From NCBI GenBank assembly GCA_936440205.1, contig OW387143.1:32314949-32378948 (forward strand): 64,000 nt of DNA, given 5' to 3'. The position numbers and the translations under genes were made by a program. This document shows positions 12,076 to 22,830 of the stretch, in pieces; position 1 is the stretch's first letter; each line of letters starts with the position of its first letter. Under the pieces are notes generated by a model that saw only the letters and a list, made by a program, of their open reading frames with translations, was not told the origin of the DNA and did no database searches. The stretch comes from Lepidonotus clava. Its lineage: Eukaryota > Annelida > Polychaeta > Phyllodocida > Polynoidae.

Positions 12076-13431
12076 CACTCTACCCAGACAGCTTTGCCTA
12101 TATGGAGATCCTCCTTTAGTCTCATCAGTCCTTCTCTATAATCCATGTATAGGCCCCCCTTCCCCCTATTTACATGTAACACACCGACCACTTCCTCACT
12201 GCCCCCAGCATCCCACGCACTGCTTTATTTGCCTGGGTCCATATTCTAATTCACACCCTCGGCACTTCCTGAACCTCCCTCTTTCTGAGACCCCCTTTTC
12301 CGCCTCTTCAGTCCTCATGTATGTATGCATGGATGTACTCAGAAATCGTCACCCAGTTGGAAACAAGTTAATTCAGATCTGAGTTATGTGCCAGATGGAT
12401 CAACCTGTAAATTTGTGTCAAATATTTGAGATAGACTTGCTCGAGGCTTTATCAAGTTGTGCTAGGTGTCAAATGATTTCTTGTAATTGGAAACAAATTT
12501 AACCAGCTACTTCTATCAACAGTGGCCATTCTCTGTCATTTATCAATAAGTAGGTAAAATGACTATGTTTAAGATTAGTTAAATTAGATGTCAGTGTAAA
12601 ACATTGATAAGACACTAATAAGTATAAATGTAAGTATACATGTACATTCACATTAGGCCAACGTGTATTTTCGGGAATCAAGGAATATTACCCATGTCCT
12701 ACAGTTCTGCCCAACCATATCTCACCTATATGGTTGCATCAGTCAACGCTCTCTTTCCCATTTAATAAGTTTCCATCATTTGACCCAGAAAATAATGTTA
12801 GTTGAAAATAGTCTTTGGCACGTCTAGTTTCCCACCTGGCGACCTGGAGCAGCCATCCAGGCGTGACTGACTGGGTCAGTCTGTCGCCCCAGCTCTCTGT
12901 TTATATTAATAGTAGGTAGGGTGGCCGTAAACCATACGTACACGTAACACCTTTACACCTGGCCAGACATAAGGGTAGGCCGCAGCAAGTTTATCACCCA
13001 TCGTCTACCTTTAAAGGCCTTAAACCCTATCATTCCTCCTCCAGCTTAAAAAGGGGTACTTTAAAGGGTGTAAATCACGGAATGCTACTGAGGCAAAAGT
13101 TTGATTTTACAGCTGACCAGAGTTAAAAAGGGGACTTTATAAAAGATAGACTTAATTGTATTTATGGGAATTAATTAGTTTAAAAATTTGAAAAGTGTCA
13201 TGAAATAACAACTCATTTGGAGGTTAAAATACATGCTAGTAAGTGTGTGAACGCACCTAGCTTGGGGTCATTTCAAGCAATCCAAGCTATCACAATGAAA
13301 GTGTTGGCACTTGCTTACAGGGGAAGCTTCGATGACACATATAAAATTGACCCAGCCAAATGACCCAAATTTAAGGTTAAGTCTATTGGTCCAATTCTTT
13401 GTGCACTTATTCATAAAGAACTAAGAGTTGA
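12076..13431. other. Intronic DNA, no gene recognised
   Basis: C-rich patch around 12145-12310. A loosely duplicated AGTTAAAAAGGGGACTTTA-like segment occurs near 13045 and 13120. No coding or RNA feature is supported. Confidence 0.5.
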
Positions 13432-13535
13432 GATTAACTATTAACCAACACGGACAGTTGAATAAGTAAGATATTTTAAACAGTTTTATTAACCGACATG
13501 TTTCGCCCTTTTACAGGGTTCTTCATTCATAAAGA
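13432..13535 (-). mobile_element. Retroelement 3'-end-like fragment, minus strand, with hammerhead-like core
   Basis: Read on the minus strand it contains GAACCCTGTAAAAGGGCGAA, then ACATGTCGGTTAATAAAACTG, and continues to TGTTGGTTAATAGTTAA. A second copy lies in + orientation at 32566-32670. Terminal motifs of the form CTGATGAAG, short stem, GAAAC, then AATAAA are familiar at ends of several invertebrate retroelements, Penelope-like elements among them, where they can be hammerhead ribozyme relics. Here the first box reads TGAATGA rather than CTGATGA. No coding part is visible. Confidence 0.55.
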
Positions 13536-14414
13536 GTACATCCACAAGGAATAATAATGGGTTAATCTAAATTTATGTGTACAACTTTTGACTCATTCCA
13601 TTATGTTCTCTGTGTAGTCTGAGTGTTGCACTAATCTCCTGGGCACATTGCAGGTTTCAGGGTGAAGGCATTTGACTCAGGTCAGATCAGTTTAGGGGGA
13701 ACACGTGTACAAACTTACACTCATTTCTCCCCTCTAGGCCCCATGTAAAGACTCCCATTTATTTGTGTAAATAAAACTGCCTCGACCTAGAAACCCACTC
13801 AGGGGAAATAGGGGGCGTTTCCTTTCTCCGAGTACATTAAGTATCAGTGTTATATTATCAGTCAGATTTCGCCACTTACATGATAACTTTAACTCAGATA
13901 ATTTGGCCTAAAGTGTCTAGTAAATTTGACCGATTGCTGAAGTTGCACATTATGTAAATCGTCTATTTCCTCCCCTTCTTCTTGATAATGATACTGTTGT
14001 ATTCTCTCCTTCCCTTGCCGTGCTCCCTTGACATTTTGAATGATCAATTTTCCGGTCCGATACCTGAGGACAAAGTTTGGATATAACTTTAATTATAACA
14101 ATTTGATTTTTGTTTTTGAGTCAGTGAAATGTCAGGACAATCTGTTGTCACCTGATATATGACAATCTGTGTATGGAAAAGACTGAAGTGTTGACATTCA
14201 AAGGTTTTGTTTTACGGAAGCTTTCTCAATGGTTCCTATGATATAAGATTTCTTACACATTGTTCGGTCCGTATCATTAAGACCCCTGGGAAAGCAAATA
14301 AACATTTTTTGTTCCCGATGCGTGACGCCTATAGTGTCTATAATTACTATTCAATACTGTATTCTGTTTTGCATCACGACCATGCTTTATCAAATTCATT
14401 CTTTTTCTTTGCAG
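13536..14414. other. AT-rich intronic DNA up to recursive splice site 2
   Basis: No gene recognised. The 3' end is a strong pyrimidine tract, CATTCTTTTTCTTTGCAG, which is the acceptor half of the second recursive site. Confidence 0.55.
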
Positions 14415-14457
14415 GTAAGAATGAAAATCCAGTTTTTACCAGTCTATCAACGAAATA
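14415..14457 (+). other. Recursive splice site 2 with its RS-exon (43 nt)
   Basis: The acceptor TTCTTTTTCTTTGCAG ends at 14414 and is followed directly by the donor GTAAGAATG. A second donor starts at 14458, in the context CGAAATA|GTAAGTAGAG, giving a 43-nt RS-exon. The length equals that of the RS-exon at 39454 and the last five bases (AAATA) are the same. The rebuilt donor (GTAAGA) is slightly weaker than at the other three sites. Read in phase 1 the segment is open, so a frame-shifting cassette exon remains an alternative. Confidence 0.7.
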
Positions 14458-14787
14458 GTAAGTAGAGATTTGTAAGCAGTGTGAACAATTGAACTATAGA
14501 GCCATATTCCCACTTTTTAAAGGGAAAGCATATAGCAGGCAGAGACGAAATGAAAAAAAGTATTGGTCCTTTAATGACAATTTTCATTGTATTCTGTATT
14601 TAAAAAAAGGGGGGAGGGGGGATTAGTTCCTACTATCCCATAGACTATTAGTATCATATGCCCATGAAATTCACATGCCCGCAGCTAATATTACTAGCCG
14701 CGGGCCTCAGGTCTGCTATTAAATTTGCAACCGGCTGTGTAGCTCGGGTATAAGCCCCACCGACAGCCTAGTCCTGATGATGATGGC

Positions 14788-14965
14788 TCGCTGTGGAGTC
14801 GCTGTCACAGATTCTCACCTGACCTGAGGGGTTGGGTTTCTGCACCTGACATCAGATCTCCTTGGCAGGCAAAAAGCGGGTGGTTGGTCGGCCAAAAGCC
14901 CAGCAGCCCATACTGATCCACTACCGTAAATCCTGGAGTTAATGTCTCTGGCAAATACCTGTGAA
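14788..14965. repeat. Dispersed repeat, copy A
   Basis: This segment and 15468-15630 share an ordered set of blocks: a TGTCACA..TTCT block, a GGGTT(T/C)C(T/C)GCACCTGACAT block, a CAGGCAA block, and CCCAG(A/C)AGCCCATA followed by TGATCCACTAC. Both copies are in the same orientation, about 680 bp apart. No terminal repeats or coding capacity were seen, so the family is unknown. Confidence 0.7.
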
Positions 14966-15467
14966 GTAATGCAACTTCATTGATTGTTCTCAGATTTCTG
15001 TTTTTCACTTAAACATTAATCATTTCTCATACTCTTACACAAGTTTGTTTTTGAGGGCCAGTTAATGTTGAATTAGATAATCTAATTCCAATTAATTCTT
15101 GTTTGCATCCCTTATCTGGCTATAAACATCCCGTATTATTATAGCAATAAAAAGATATTAAACACTACTTATGGTACACAATTTACCCAACTGTCATTAT
15201 TGGCAGTTTGATAAATGACTTACATTAATATCATTACAGTTTGTTGGTTTGCAAGTTAAAAAGAAAAAGCCAAAATAGTTTTAACCTGACCAACATCTTT
15301 CAGTTTTCCTGATTTAGGATTTCCGCGTGTCACATATAGCTATTACCATCGACTTCTCCGTTTATTTGTGATTAGAGTCATCACAATTGACAATTTAATG
15401 CAAACCGTGATACAGAAACTTGAGTATTGTTAAACTGAAACCTGCAATGATGACGGCAGGTTCGGAG

Positions 15468-15630
15468 CAGCGAGCCACATACAGGATTCTGTGTCACATA
15501 TTCTGATCTGACCGAGGGTCGGGTTTCCGCACCTGACATGGGTTGTGCGTGGGGAGCCAGGCAAGCTGAGGCCCAGAAGCCCATAATGATCCACTACTTA
15601 CAGCTGGCAGTTTATGTGTGTGACAAGACC
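15468..15630. repeat. Dispersed repeat, copy B
   Basis: Second, diverged copy of the repeat at 14788-14965, with GGGTTTCCGCACCTGACATG and GCCCATAATGATCCACTAC as the clearest shared blocks. Either an old local duplication or two insertions of one short family. Confidence 0.7.
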
Positions 15631-15839
15631 CTGTGTTGAGGTAACCTGACCACATTTATACAAGCAGGACACCGTCATTGTTTATTGGCGAGGAAGGTTG
15701 TTGGTCCGGAAAGAGGACAGTATGTAGGAATAGGCAACTGTTTTGAAACCCGGATTTATTTTCAAATCCAGTCTAATTTCAATTCAGATTTTGGTTCAAC
15801 ACCATTGTTTGCAAGAGAAAAATGCGCCACCCTACCTTA

Positions 15840-15866
15840 CCCACCCCACCCCACCCCACCCCACCA
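15840..15866. repeat. (CCCCA)n microsatellite
   Basis: About five consecutive CCCCA pentamers, seen directly. The region between copy B and this tract has no recognised gene. Confidence 0.9.
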
Positions 15867-16029
15867 TCTAAAGTTCTAAACTTCTTGTAATCTGAGTCAT
15901 TTATTCCAGTTCCTTCTGTTTTAGATAAGAGGGATTTGCCATAGACAATATACTTGGCAGACAAAGTTTTAGCACTTTATTCCTCATATACCCTTCCGAG
16001 GACCCCAAATCATCTGAATTTGATCTCAC

Positions 16030-16290
16030 TTATTACTTAAAGGATCCAAAAACCAGGATCCAAGTGGCGGATAACCGGGTCCCCGGGGTGTGTGGGGCCC
16101 CTAAGGGGGGGATGGACGGGAATAGGAGGCATCATTTCCTCTTCTTTATAGGCCTTCCCTAAGCCGGAGGGCTTTTGATTAGCATTAATTACAGGGTAAT
16201 GCCTAGATTGATTACTTCCCACTCCACTAATTGGAAGGCCAAAAAGAAAGGCCTCCAATCTTAACAGGGTCAATCTTTTTCTGTTTCATT
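16030..16290. promoter_or_regulatory. GC-richer island with clustered homeodomain-type sites
   Basis: After a CGGGTCCCCGGGG palindromic stretch, the segment 16165-16245 carries TTTTGATTAGC, CATTAATTACAGG, TAGATTGATTAC and CTAATTGG close together. ATTA/TAAT and TGATT cores are typical of homeodomain and Pbx-type binding. The island stands out from its AT-rich flanks and has no coding potential, so a conserved non-coding regulatory element is inferred; conservation itself was not tested. Confidence 0.35.
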
Positions 16291-18599
16291 TATTAAAAGG
16301 CTTGATTTGATTTTATGATCAATAATGCTTCGTGTCGCTTTTGAAATGAGAGGTAGGTCGTTTCTTCTGTGACCATCCTATTGTTGAGTAGTATGTGTGT
16401 TATGTAAATATCCTGGTCAAACAGAGTTGTTTTATGTACATGTATGTCTCTGTTCTCCAAAACCAACCTATGCAGTATGGTGATAATGCATTTTAAAACT
16501 AGTATTATTTGCCATATGGGAAGCCAAAGACTGTTTTCCTTGATTAAATTGAATATAAATGAGGATAAGTCATAACTTTACAAAATCAAAGAAATATAAT
16601 ATCCATACGAATTAACTTCCTAAGGAGACATTGCCCTTTAAACAAGGTTTGGTTAAGGCAATTAAATGCCATCGTTGTGGAGGCTTTATTGACCTAGAAA
16701 GAACAAATAATACCTTGACGACCTTGATTCGGTTATAAAACCCATTTGCCTCTGGTTATAACACCCCTCTCAAGGTCAGCCCCCACCGCCTCTCAGCCAT
16801 GATGGTTTTGTCGAGTAGAGATGAAAGAGGCCTTTTGGGGACGTGTCCAACCCTTAATTAAGGCATCACTTACCGCTCAGTGGTCAGGGTAAAACCAAGT
16901 CACATTAGCACTTTGATCCTGGCACACTAGACCCCCAAGTGCAACGTTGATGGTATAGGCTAGAACCCATCGGCTGGTATATTTCAGCTAAATTGATCTT
17001 CAGATCTGCTTTCTTTCATAAAAGATCTATGTTATTCAAAGATATGTTTGAGCAAGACAGGCACCCATATTTCTCTGAAACATCGTACTGAGTCTATAGG
17101 ATAAATCATAATGTTGCTGTAAATTAACTTCAGCTAAAGGAAACATTGTGCCACTTTCCTACTGTCATAGCTAAACTGATAGAAGATGCACTGGAACTAA
17201 GTAGACACTGTAGACATAGTGGAACTATGTAGACAGGAGAGAGGTAGCATACTACCGTAGAAGGCAATCGGATTTCATAATACCTTTACTTGACCATCCT
17301 CCATTCTGCCATCAAAATTGAAATAATATAACATCCCCAAACACAATTTTAAAAAAGGAAAGTCCAAAAACATTAAAAAGAAAACAAACAAAAATACAAC
17401 ACAAAAATACAACGAAATAAAAATGAAATAAATCAGAAAACCCCGCTTCCCTGGCCCCATCCGGCCATGTTGCTCACACACCCCTCCCCCTCCCCACTTG
17501 TTGCTAGGTGAGCAGCTCAGCCTCTCGTGACGTGAGCAGATCAAAGACGGGGGATTTTGTGACTGGTCGGCCAGGCTTAGAGTGAGCAGGAAGACTGGTA
17601 GGTGGGTCTGAGAGCCTCTCTGTTCTACCGCCACCATAAGGGTATTGGTTGTGACTGAGGGGAGCTGAGAGGGACAGGGGCCTATTTCCTAATCATTTAC
17701 CAACTTTCATCTTTTTCGGCCACTCACATGTCTGTGTGCTAGTGTATTGATCAATCACTTGTAGTGGCTCGTTAATTACACTGTTAGAAGTTAGTGGCTG
17801 TATTTTGTGAAGGTATGGCACTTGCCTAGAGGAAAATGTATTATAGAGGGATATTTTTTTTCAATTTCCCCTGAGGAACATGAAGCTAAGTGGACGTTTT
17901 GCCAAATTTGTCAAGGATATAATGTACGATATCCCTAAGAAATCAGATGATATGCAGTTACTTGTGTTGTTACAGTAAAATGTCTTGATATCTTATTCCA
18001 AAAAAGTGTAATTTTGAGAAAATAATTTATGATCCCTATTGATATAGGCAATTCCATAATGGTTTCAGGACATTTTTGTTCCAAGTAAAAGTAAAGAAAA
18101 CGGTGATTTCTCGCACATTTATACTTTCGGAACTTCTTTAATTAAGACAGACAACACAGACATTAGGTTGAAAACGGTTATCTTCAAACCCAGTGGAGTT
18201 TCTACCGTGTTGGTAATCAATTTCCCAATTTCTTTGCGCGGTCTCACTAGTGGTTCTAGCCTACTGTCAGATTAAGTTCCAAGTTTTTGTGATATAATTC
18301 GGTTTATTCTGTGAATCTTGTATGAGGGTCAGTGCTTCCCGCCCTTCCTGCCTCCCTCTATTTTCCTCAATATCGCCCGGCACTCCATATTGAATTTCTA
18401 CTGCTGTGCTTTTTGTTCCCTAAGGCACTGGCTCTGTTATTGGATAAAAGCAATCATATTTACTTTGTCAGTTTTAGTCTGCGGCTGAGATTTTCTTCCA
18501 CGTTACCCTTTTTCGCAATTTCTAATCTTGAGCAAACTAAAGGATAAAATCTGAGTAAAAAAAAATGAACAAGAGATTTACAGGGGGAAAATGAAAAGG
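16291..18599. other. AT-rich intronic DNA, no gene recognised
   Basis: A C-rich segment at 17440-17600 contains CCCACTTGTTGCTAG|GTGAGC, which resembles an acceptor fused to a donor but lacks the downstream features of the four accepted recursive sites. Short tracts of A occur near 17350-17420. No coding, RNA or mobile element is supported. Confidence 0.45.
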
Positions 18600-19045
18600 G
18601 ACAAGAAAGGCAGAGAATGAGACTGAAGCATCTTATAATGTCTCACACGTTTAGTCTCATTTCCCTCTTGTGGATTTAATTTCCCCTGCCTTTCCTAAAT
18701 AGGCCCTTTTATACCTGGAAGCGTAGAGAGAGGCAATTGGCAGGTCTTTTGATGTTCCTATAGTGTCGGGAGGAACAATATACAGCCGAAGGACGGGGCG
18801 GGAAATAGGGGTGAGTTAATTAAAGCTGGGGCGGCAGGCAAGGCCGCAAAGCCTGTAGGCTTAGCTGTCTTACACCTCTCTAATCCCATAGGCTGCGACT
18901 GGATCTTATATATAGACCGTGACCCATTAAACAGCCTAACTTTTCTCCATTCCGACCCCATTAATCAATCTAAGGCGTCTGATTGGGGAGGGATTAAAGA
19001 GACATCTATTGCCAATTAATCTGTTCGGCCCCTGGTGATCCTTAG
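18600..19045. promoter_or_regulatory. Candidate conserved non-coding element with homeodomain-type sites
   Basis: GC content rises, and AT-core sites cluster: GAGTTAATTAAAGC near 18812, CCCATTAATCAATC near 18956, GGGATTAAAG near 18990 and CCAATTAATC near 19011. ATTAATCAATC resembles a Pbx/Hox composite. No coding frame or splice sites fit. Inferred to be an enhancer-like element; cross-species conservation was not tested. Confidence 0.35.
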
Positions 19046-19149
19046 CGACGGCTGCGAGCAGTCTTTTGTTTTATCTGATTTTTTTAAATTGTATTTTGTT
19101 GAAAACCATCTGAAATTAGGACAATTAGTCTTGGAAAGATTCATCATCT

Positions 19150-19215
19150 CATATTGAAAAGTTCTGGTTTGTTGATCCTGAGGTCTTCGGTTCAAATCCA
19201 GGTCATGGACGTGGG
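19150..19215 (+). repeat. tRNA-like SINE fragment (B box)
   Basis: GGTTCAAATCC at about 19190 matches the polymerase III B-box consensus and is flanked by a T-arm-like TCTTC..CAGG context. No convincing A box lies at the expected distance, so this is at best a decayed tRNA-derived SINE head. Confidence 0.35.
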
Positions 19216-19480
19216 CCAACCTTTTTTTGCAATTTAGATCAGGCGTCGAAATGCCTATTAGAACGCAAGACTCGTATATCTAAAGATTAATCTCAAAGGT
19301 ACATTTCAAAGATTCTTAAAAAGATCATAGTTTTCTAAGATTGAAATGAAAGTATCAGGTTAATGTCAGTGGTATGGGATGTATTCTTCTAATAGAAGAA
19401 TTATGTAACAAATACGAGATGGGCAGAAGTGGACATACCTTTCGGGAAATATCATTAACTTTTACCTGTATATTTATGAC

Positions 19481-20700
19481 AGGCTGACTTTACCAGCTGT
19501 ATTTGTGCCATACAGCCTGCTGACAGTTGTAGATCAGCTGACAGTCATAAATACGGCCGACTAACAGGCATACATACAGCCAGCTAACAGTCTGACATAC
19601 AGCCAGTTGACAGTCATACATGCAGGTGGCAGACAGTGTACGACTGTTAGTTGGCCGTATGTATGACTTCATACATATGGCCAACTAACAGTCGTTCATT
19701 ATACAGCCAGCTGACAGTCTGAAATACTGTCAGTTGACAGTCATAAATACAGGTGGCAGACAGTTGGTCATCCAGCTGACTGACATTTGTATATAGAGCC
19801 TGCTGACAGTCGTACACACAACCTGCTGACGGTCATGCATACAACATGCTGACAGTCAAACATACAGTCAGCTGTCAGTTACACTTACAGCCTGCTGACA
19901 GTCATACATAAAGCCTGCTGACAGTCATACATGAAGCCTGCTGACAGTCAAACATACAACCAGCTGTCAGTTACACTTACAGCCTGCTGACAGTCATACA
20001 TAAAGCCTGCTGACAGTCAAACATACAGTCAGCTGTCAGTTACACTTACAGCCTGCTGACAGTCATACATAAAGCCTGCTGACAGTCAAACATACAGTCA
20101 GCTGTCAGTTACACTTACAGCCTGCTGACAGTCATACATAAAGCCTGCTTACAGTCAAACATACAGTCAGCTGTCAGTTACACTTACAGCCTGCTGACAG
20201 TAGTACTTAAAGCCTGCTGACAGTCAAACATAAAGTCAGCTGTCAGTTACACTTACGGCCTGCTGACAGTTTTACATACACCTTCTGACAGACATGCAGT
20301 CAGCTGACAGTCATACATACAGCCTCCTGACAGTTATACATACAGTCCACTGACAGTTGTACTGACAGCCTGCTAACAGTCGGACCTATTTCAGACAGTA
20401 ACATACATAGCCTGCTGACAGTCGTACATACTACCAACTGACAGTCGTATACCTACAGTCCGCTGACAGTCGTACACATAATGTACCAACAGTTCTATAT
20501 AAGGCAAGCTAACTGTCATACATACAGCTGACTGACAGTCTCGCACGCATCCACCTGACAGTTGTACACACATCCAGCCTACAGTCATGCAAACGGGCTG
20601 ACAGTCACAGTCGCACAGACAGTCTGCGAACAGTCAGACCTATTTTAGACAGTCAGACACACAGCATGCTGTCAGTCGTACATACAGCAGGCTGACACAG
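19481..20700. repeat. 23-bp minisatellite with 69-bp trimeric higher-order unit
   Basis: The monomer is about 23 bp, ACAGCCTGCTGACAGTCATAC. Between about 19871 and 20260 the block GCTGTCAGTTACACTTACAG recurs at 19871, 19963, 20032, 20101, 20170 and 20239, giving spacings of 92, 69, 69, 69 and 69 bp, i.e. four then three monomers. Some monomers are inverted (CTGTCAG against CTGACAG), so the trimer holds short inverted repeats. The array is packed with TGACAG and contains several CAGCTG sites; TGACAG is the core bound by Meis/Prep-type TALE homeodomains and CAGCTG is a bHLH E-box. Whether any protein binds here is unknown. Confidence 0.93.
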
Positions 20701-20879
20701 CCCCGACCACACGACGGTCACAGTGTGTATGGGCACAGACGCTCCCTTCTTTTTGCACTATTTGTCTCCCTCCTTCTCCGCTCTTCAATTGGCCCCAGCG
20801 CACCTGGCTCAAATAGCTCAAATTCCTGGTCCGAACTTATTCACTAACTTGTGTAAAGTCACAAATTTTGGTATTTGTA

Positions 20880-21330
20880 ATTGTGGGCCGGTGAGCCAGT
20901 TAGACGTTTGAGTCGGTTCTGGTCTTTTGAATCTGGCGCGCTCGCCGCCCACTAAGACATAGACTTTCGTGAAGAGTACTTAGAGTCACTTTGTTGGCTG
21001 GACCCCCCGGAGCGCCAGGGAAAAAGTACGACATTTTGGCGATCGATTCTGGGCTTAAATCCAAGCATTTGGGCTCATTTGGGCTGATATTAATATCAAT
21101 TGTGATGTATAGAACAAGCAGGAATGGAGATATTTGTCCTAAATTGGTCAAATTAGATATATTAGCGCGAAATAAAATCCGGTTAGATCGGCGGTAGTCG
21201 GGTACCTTCGGCATTCTCCGTGACCCGCTTTCAATCGGAGAAGAAGGGATCTGGGTCAATCTATGAATATTCAACAAATTTGCATGCCTATTTCACCATG
21301 AAATCGGTCGTTCTTACGGGTCAAATATAT
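20880..21330. other. CpG-containing island between two repeat domains
   Basis: CG dinucleotides are much commoner than in the AT-rich flanks (GGCGCGCTCGCCGCC near 20935, GCGATCGATTC near 21039, CGGTTAGATCGGCGG near 21180). A CTCCG/CGGAG inverted pair lies near 21217-21240. Short open frames on both strands have no recognised domains. Could be a promoter or unmethylated element, or part of a younger insertion that also includes the duplicated segment to the right. Confidence 0.4.
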
Positions 21331-21414
21331 ATACAGAGGTAGATTTGGATGCATAGATGACTATGTCAAAGGTTAGAAAACCAAAGATTGCGAAATAACG
21401 CGTCTAAACGCGTA

Positions 21415-22060
21415 AATGCATCGCGCTATTTTTTTTTTGGTAATCCTTCGGCCTCCGCCCGGCCGCCTCACACTGTCAGACCGCCGGGCGCAGTCGTCCC
21501 GAGCGGACCATGGCGGGGAAGGCTATCTCTTTCTAGCCTGGATTACGGCGGTATCTGATGCTTTCAACATATATATTTTGGACGAATGGATACCCTTAAA
21601 CGCATACAACGCATTGACAATTCATGCGGGAACTATGCGTTCGTATCGAAGGGAAAACATTGGATCAATCGGACACGTGGAGGCACTGTCACTGTCAGAC
21701 CGTTCCCCTCACACCGGCCGGTGCAAGCGTGCCGGTCGGACGTGTTGGCGGGAGGCTCCTCTTTCTTCGCCTGGATTACGGCGGTATCTGATGCTTTCAC
21801 TATATATATTTTGACGTCTGGACCCCCTTAAACGCATACAACGCATTGAAACCTCATGCGGGAACCATGCGTTCGTATCGAAGGGAAAAGATTGGATCGA
21901 TCGGACACGAGGAGGACACTGTCACAGACCTAACATGGCGCCGTCAACCCTTCGCCGGGTTCTCTCCCCGCACGCCTGCATCGATACTTTGAAATCAGAA
22001 AACCAGGATGACATTAAACGCATCAATTGTGGAGGATATACGCATTGAAACGCATTGAGG
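21415..22060. repeat. CpG-rich tandem duplication, units of about 220-230 bp
   Basis: Two well-matched units begin at CACTGTCAGACCG (21471 and 21690), and a third, eroded unit begins at CACTGTCACAGACC (21917). Shared landmarks are GGATTACGGCGGTATCTGAT, CTTTCA followed by an ATATATAT core, CTTAAACGCATACAACGC and ATGCGTTCGTATCGAAGGG. Two ACGCGT sites precede the first unit. Open frames of 132 and 81 codons cross the repeats, but they only echo the nucleotide duplication. Confidence 0.85.
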
Positions 22061-22369
22061 ACTCAGGCTGTACAGGTAGGTACATATACCTTTTCCAGCA
22101 GTTCAAATGATAGGCCTAGACAAGCTGCTGGACTCATTGGCACATTGGATCGATCGGGCAGGAGGAGCACAATGGCAGTTGGAAAAATAATTATTTAGAC
22201 CTTATTAGGCCTATCAAAATGAAATCCATGTATATATCTATGTTCTCATATATCTCAGGGTCCTATTTGTCATATAGTTTGATTTCCTTAGGCCTAGAAA
22301 CGCTTGCAAGAATATTTTACAGATGGTATGAAAAAATGACTGGACTCAGATCGGCCTAAGCCCCCTTCG

Positions 22370-22830
22370 ACACTGTCAATGTATTATGGAGGCTCCGAAA
22401 GCAATTATTTATGATCCAAAGATTAAAAGATTTGAGAAATTGTCACTATAGTGTCATTTTTATTTACCTACCATCAAAATATTCAATCTGATTCAATGTT
22501 AAAACATAGGCGTCACACTGTCAATAAGTTCTCCGGTGCTGTCAGTGTCACACAGATTTAAGATTTAAATGATTCGAAGATTAAATTATTTGTGAAATTG
22601 TCACTATAGTGTCATTTTTTCTTACCTACCATCAAAATATCTTATCTAAAAAATAATAGTTATCTAGGCCTAAGTCACTGTCAGTGTCAGAATCATTACC
22701 TCTCAATGTTGAAACATAGGCGTCACACTGTCAATAAGTTTTTTTGCTGCTGTCAGTGTCTAGGCTTCCAAGTTTAATATTTTTTTCAGATTGTCACTAT
22801 AGTGCCAGTTCACACCTACCACAATAAATC
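22370..22830. repeat. Three eroded repeats with a CACTATAGTG palindrome
   Basis: TTGTCACTATAGTG occurs at about 22440, 22598 and 22791, in the first two copies followed by TCATTTTT and an ACCTACCATCAAAATAT block. CACACTGTCAATAAGTT recurs about 75 bp after the first two copies. Unit spacing is about 158 and 193 bp. CACTATAGTG is a perfect 10-bp palindrome. The CACTGTCA core also starts the units of the neighbouring 21.4-22.0 kb repeat, linking the two arrays. Confidence 0.8.

Noticed and set aside
17480-17515. CCCACTTGTTGCTAG|GTGAGC as a recursive splice site
   Set aside because: Pyrimidine tract and fused donor are present, but the donor is weaker than GTAAGT, and the downstream candidate donor and RS-exon ending do not match the other four.
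19481-20700. CRISPR array or coding repeat
   Set aside because: No spacers; units of 23 bp with stops in all frames over the array. A minisatellite explains it.
21416-21831. 132- and 81-codon + strand frames over the CpG-rich duplication
   Set aside because: Apparent peptide similarity between them only mirrors the DNA duplication.
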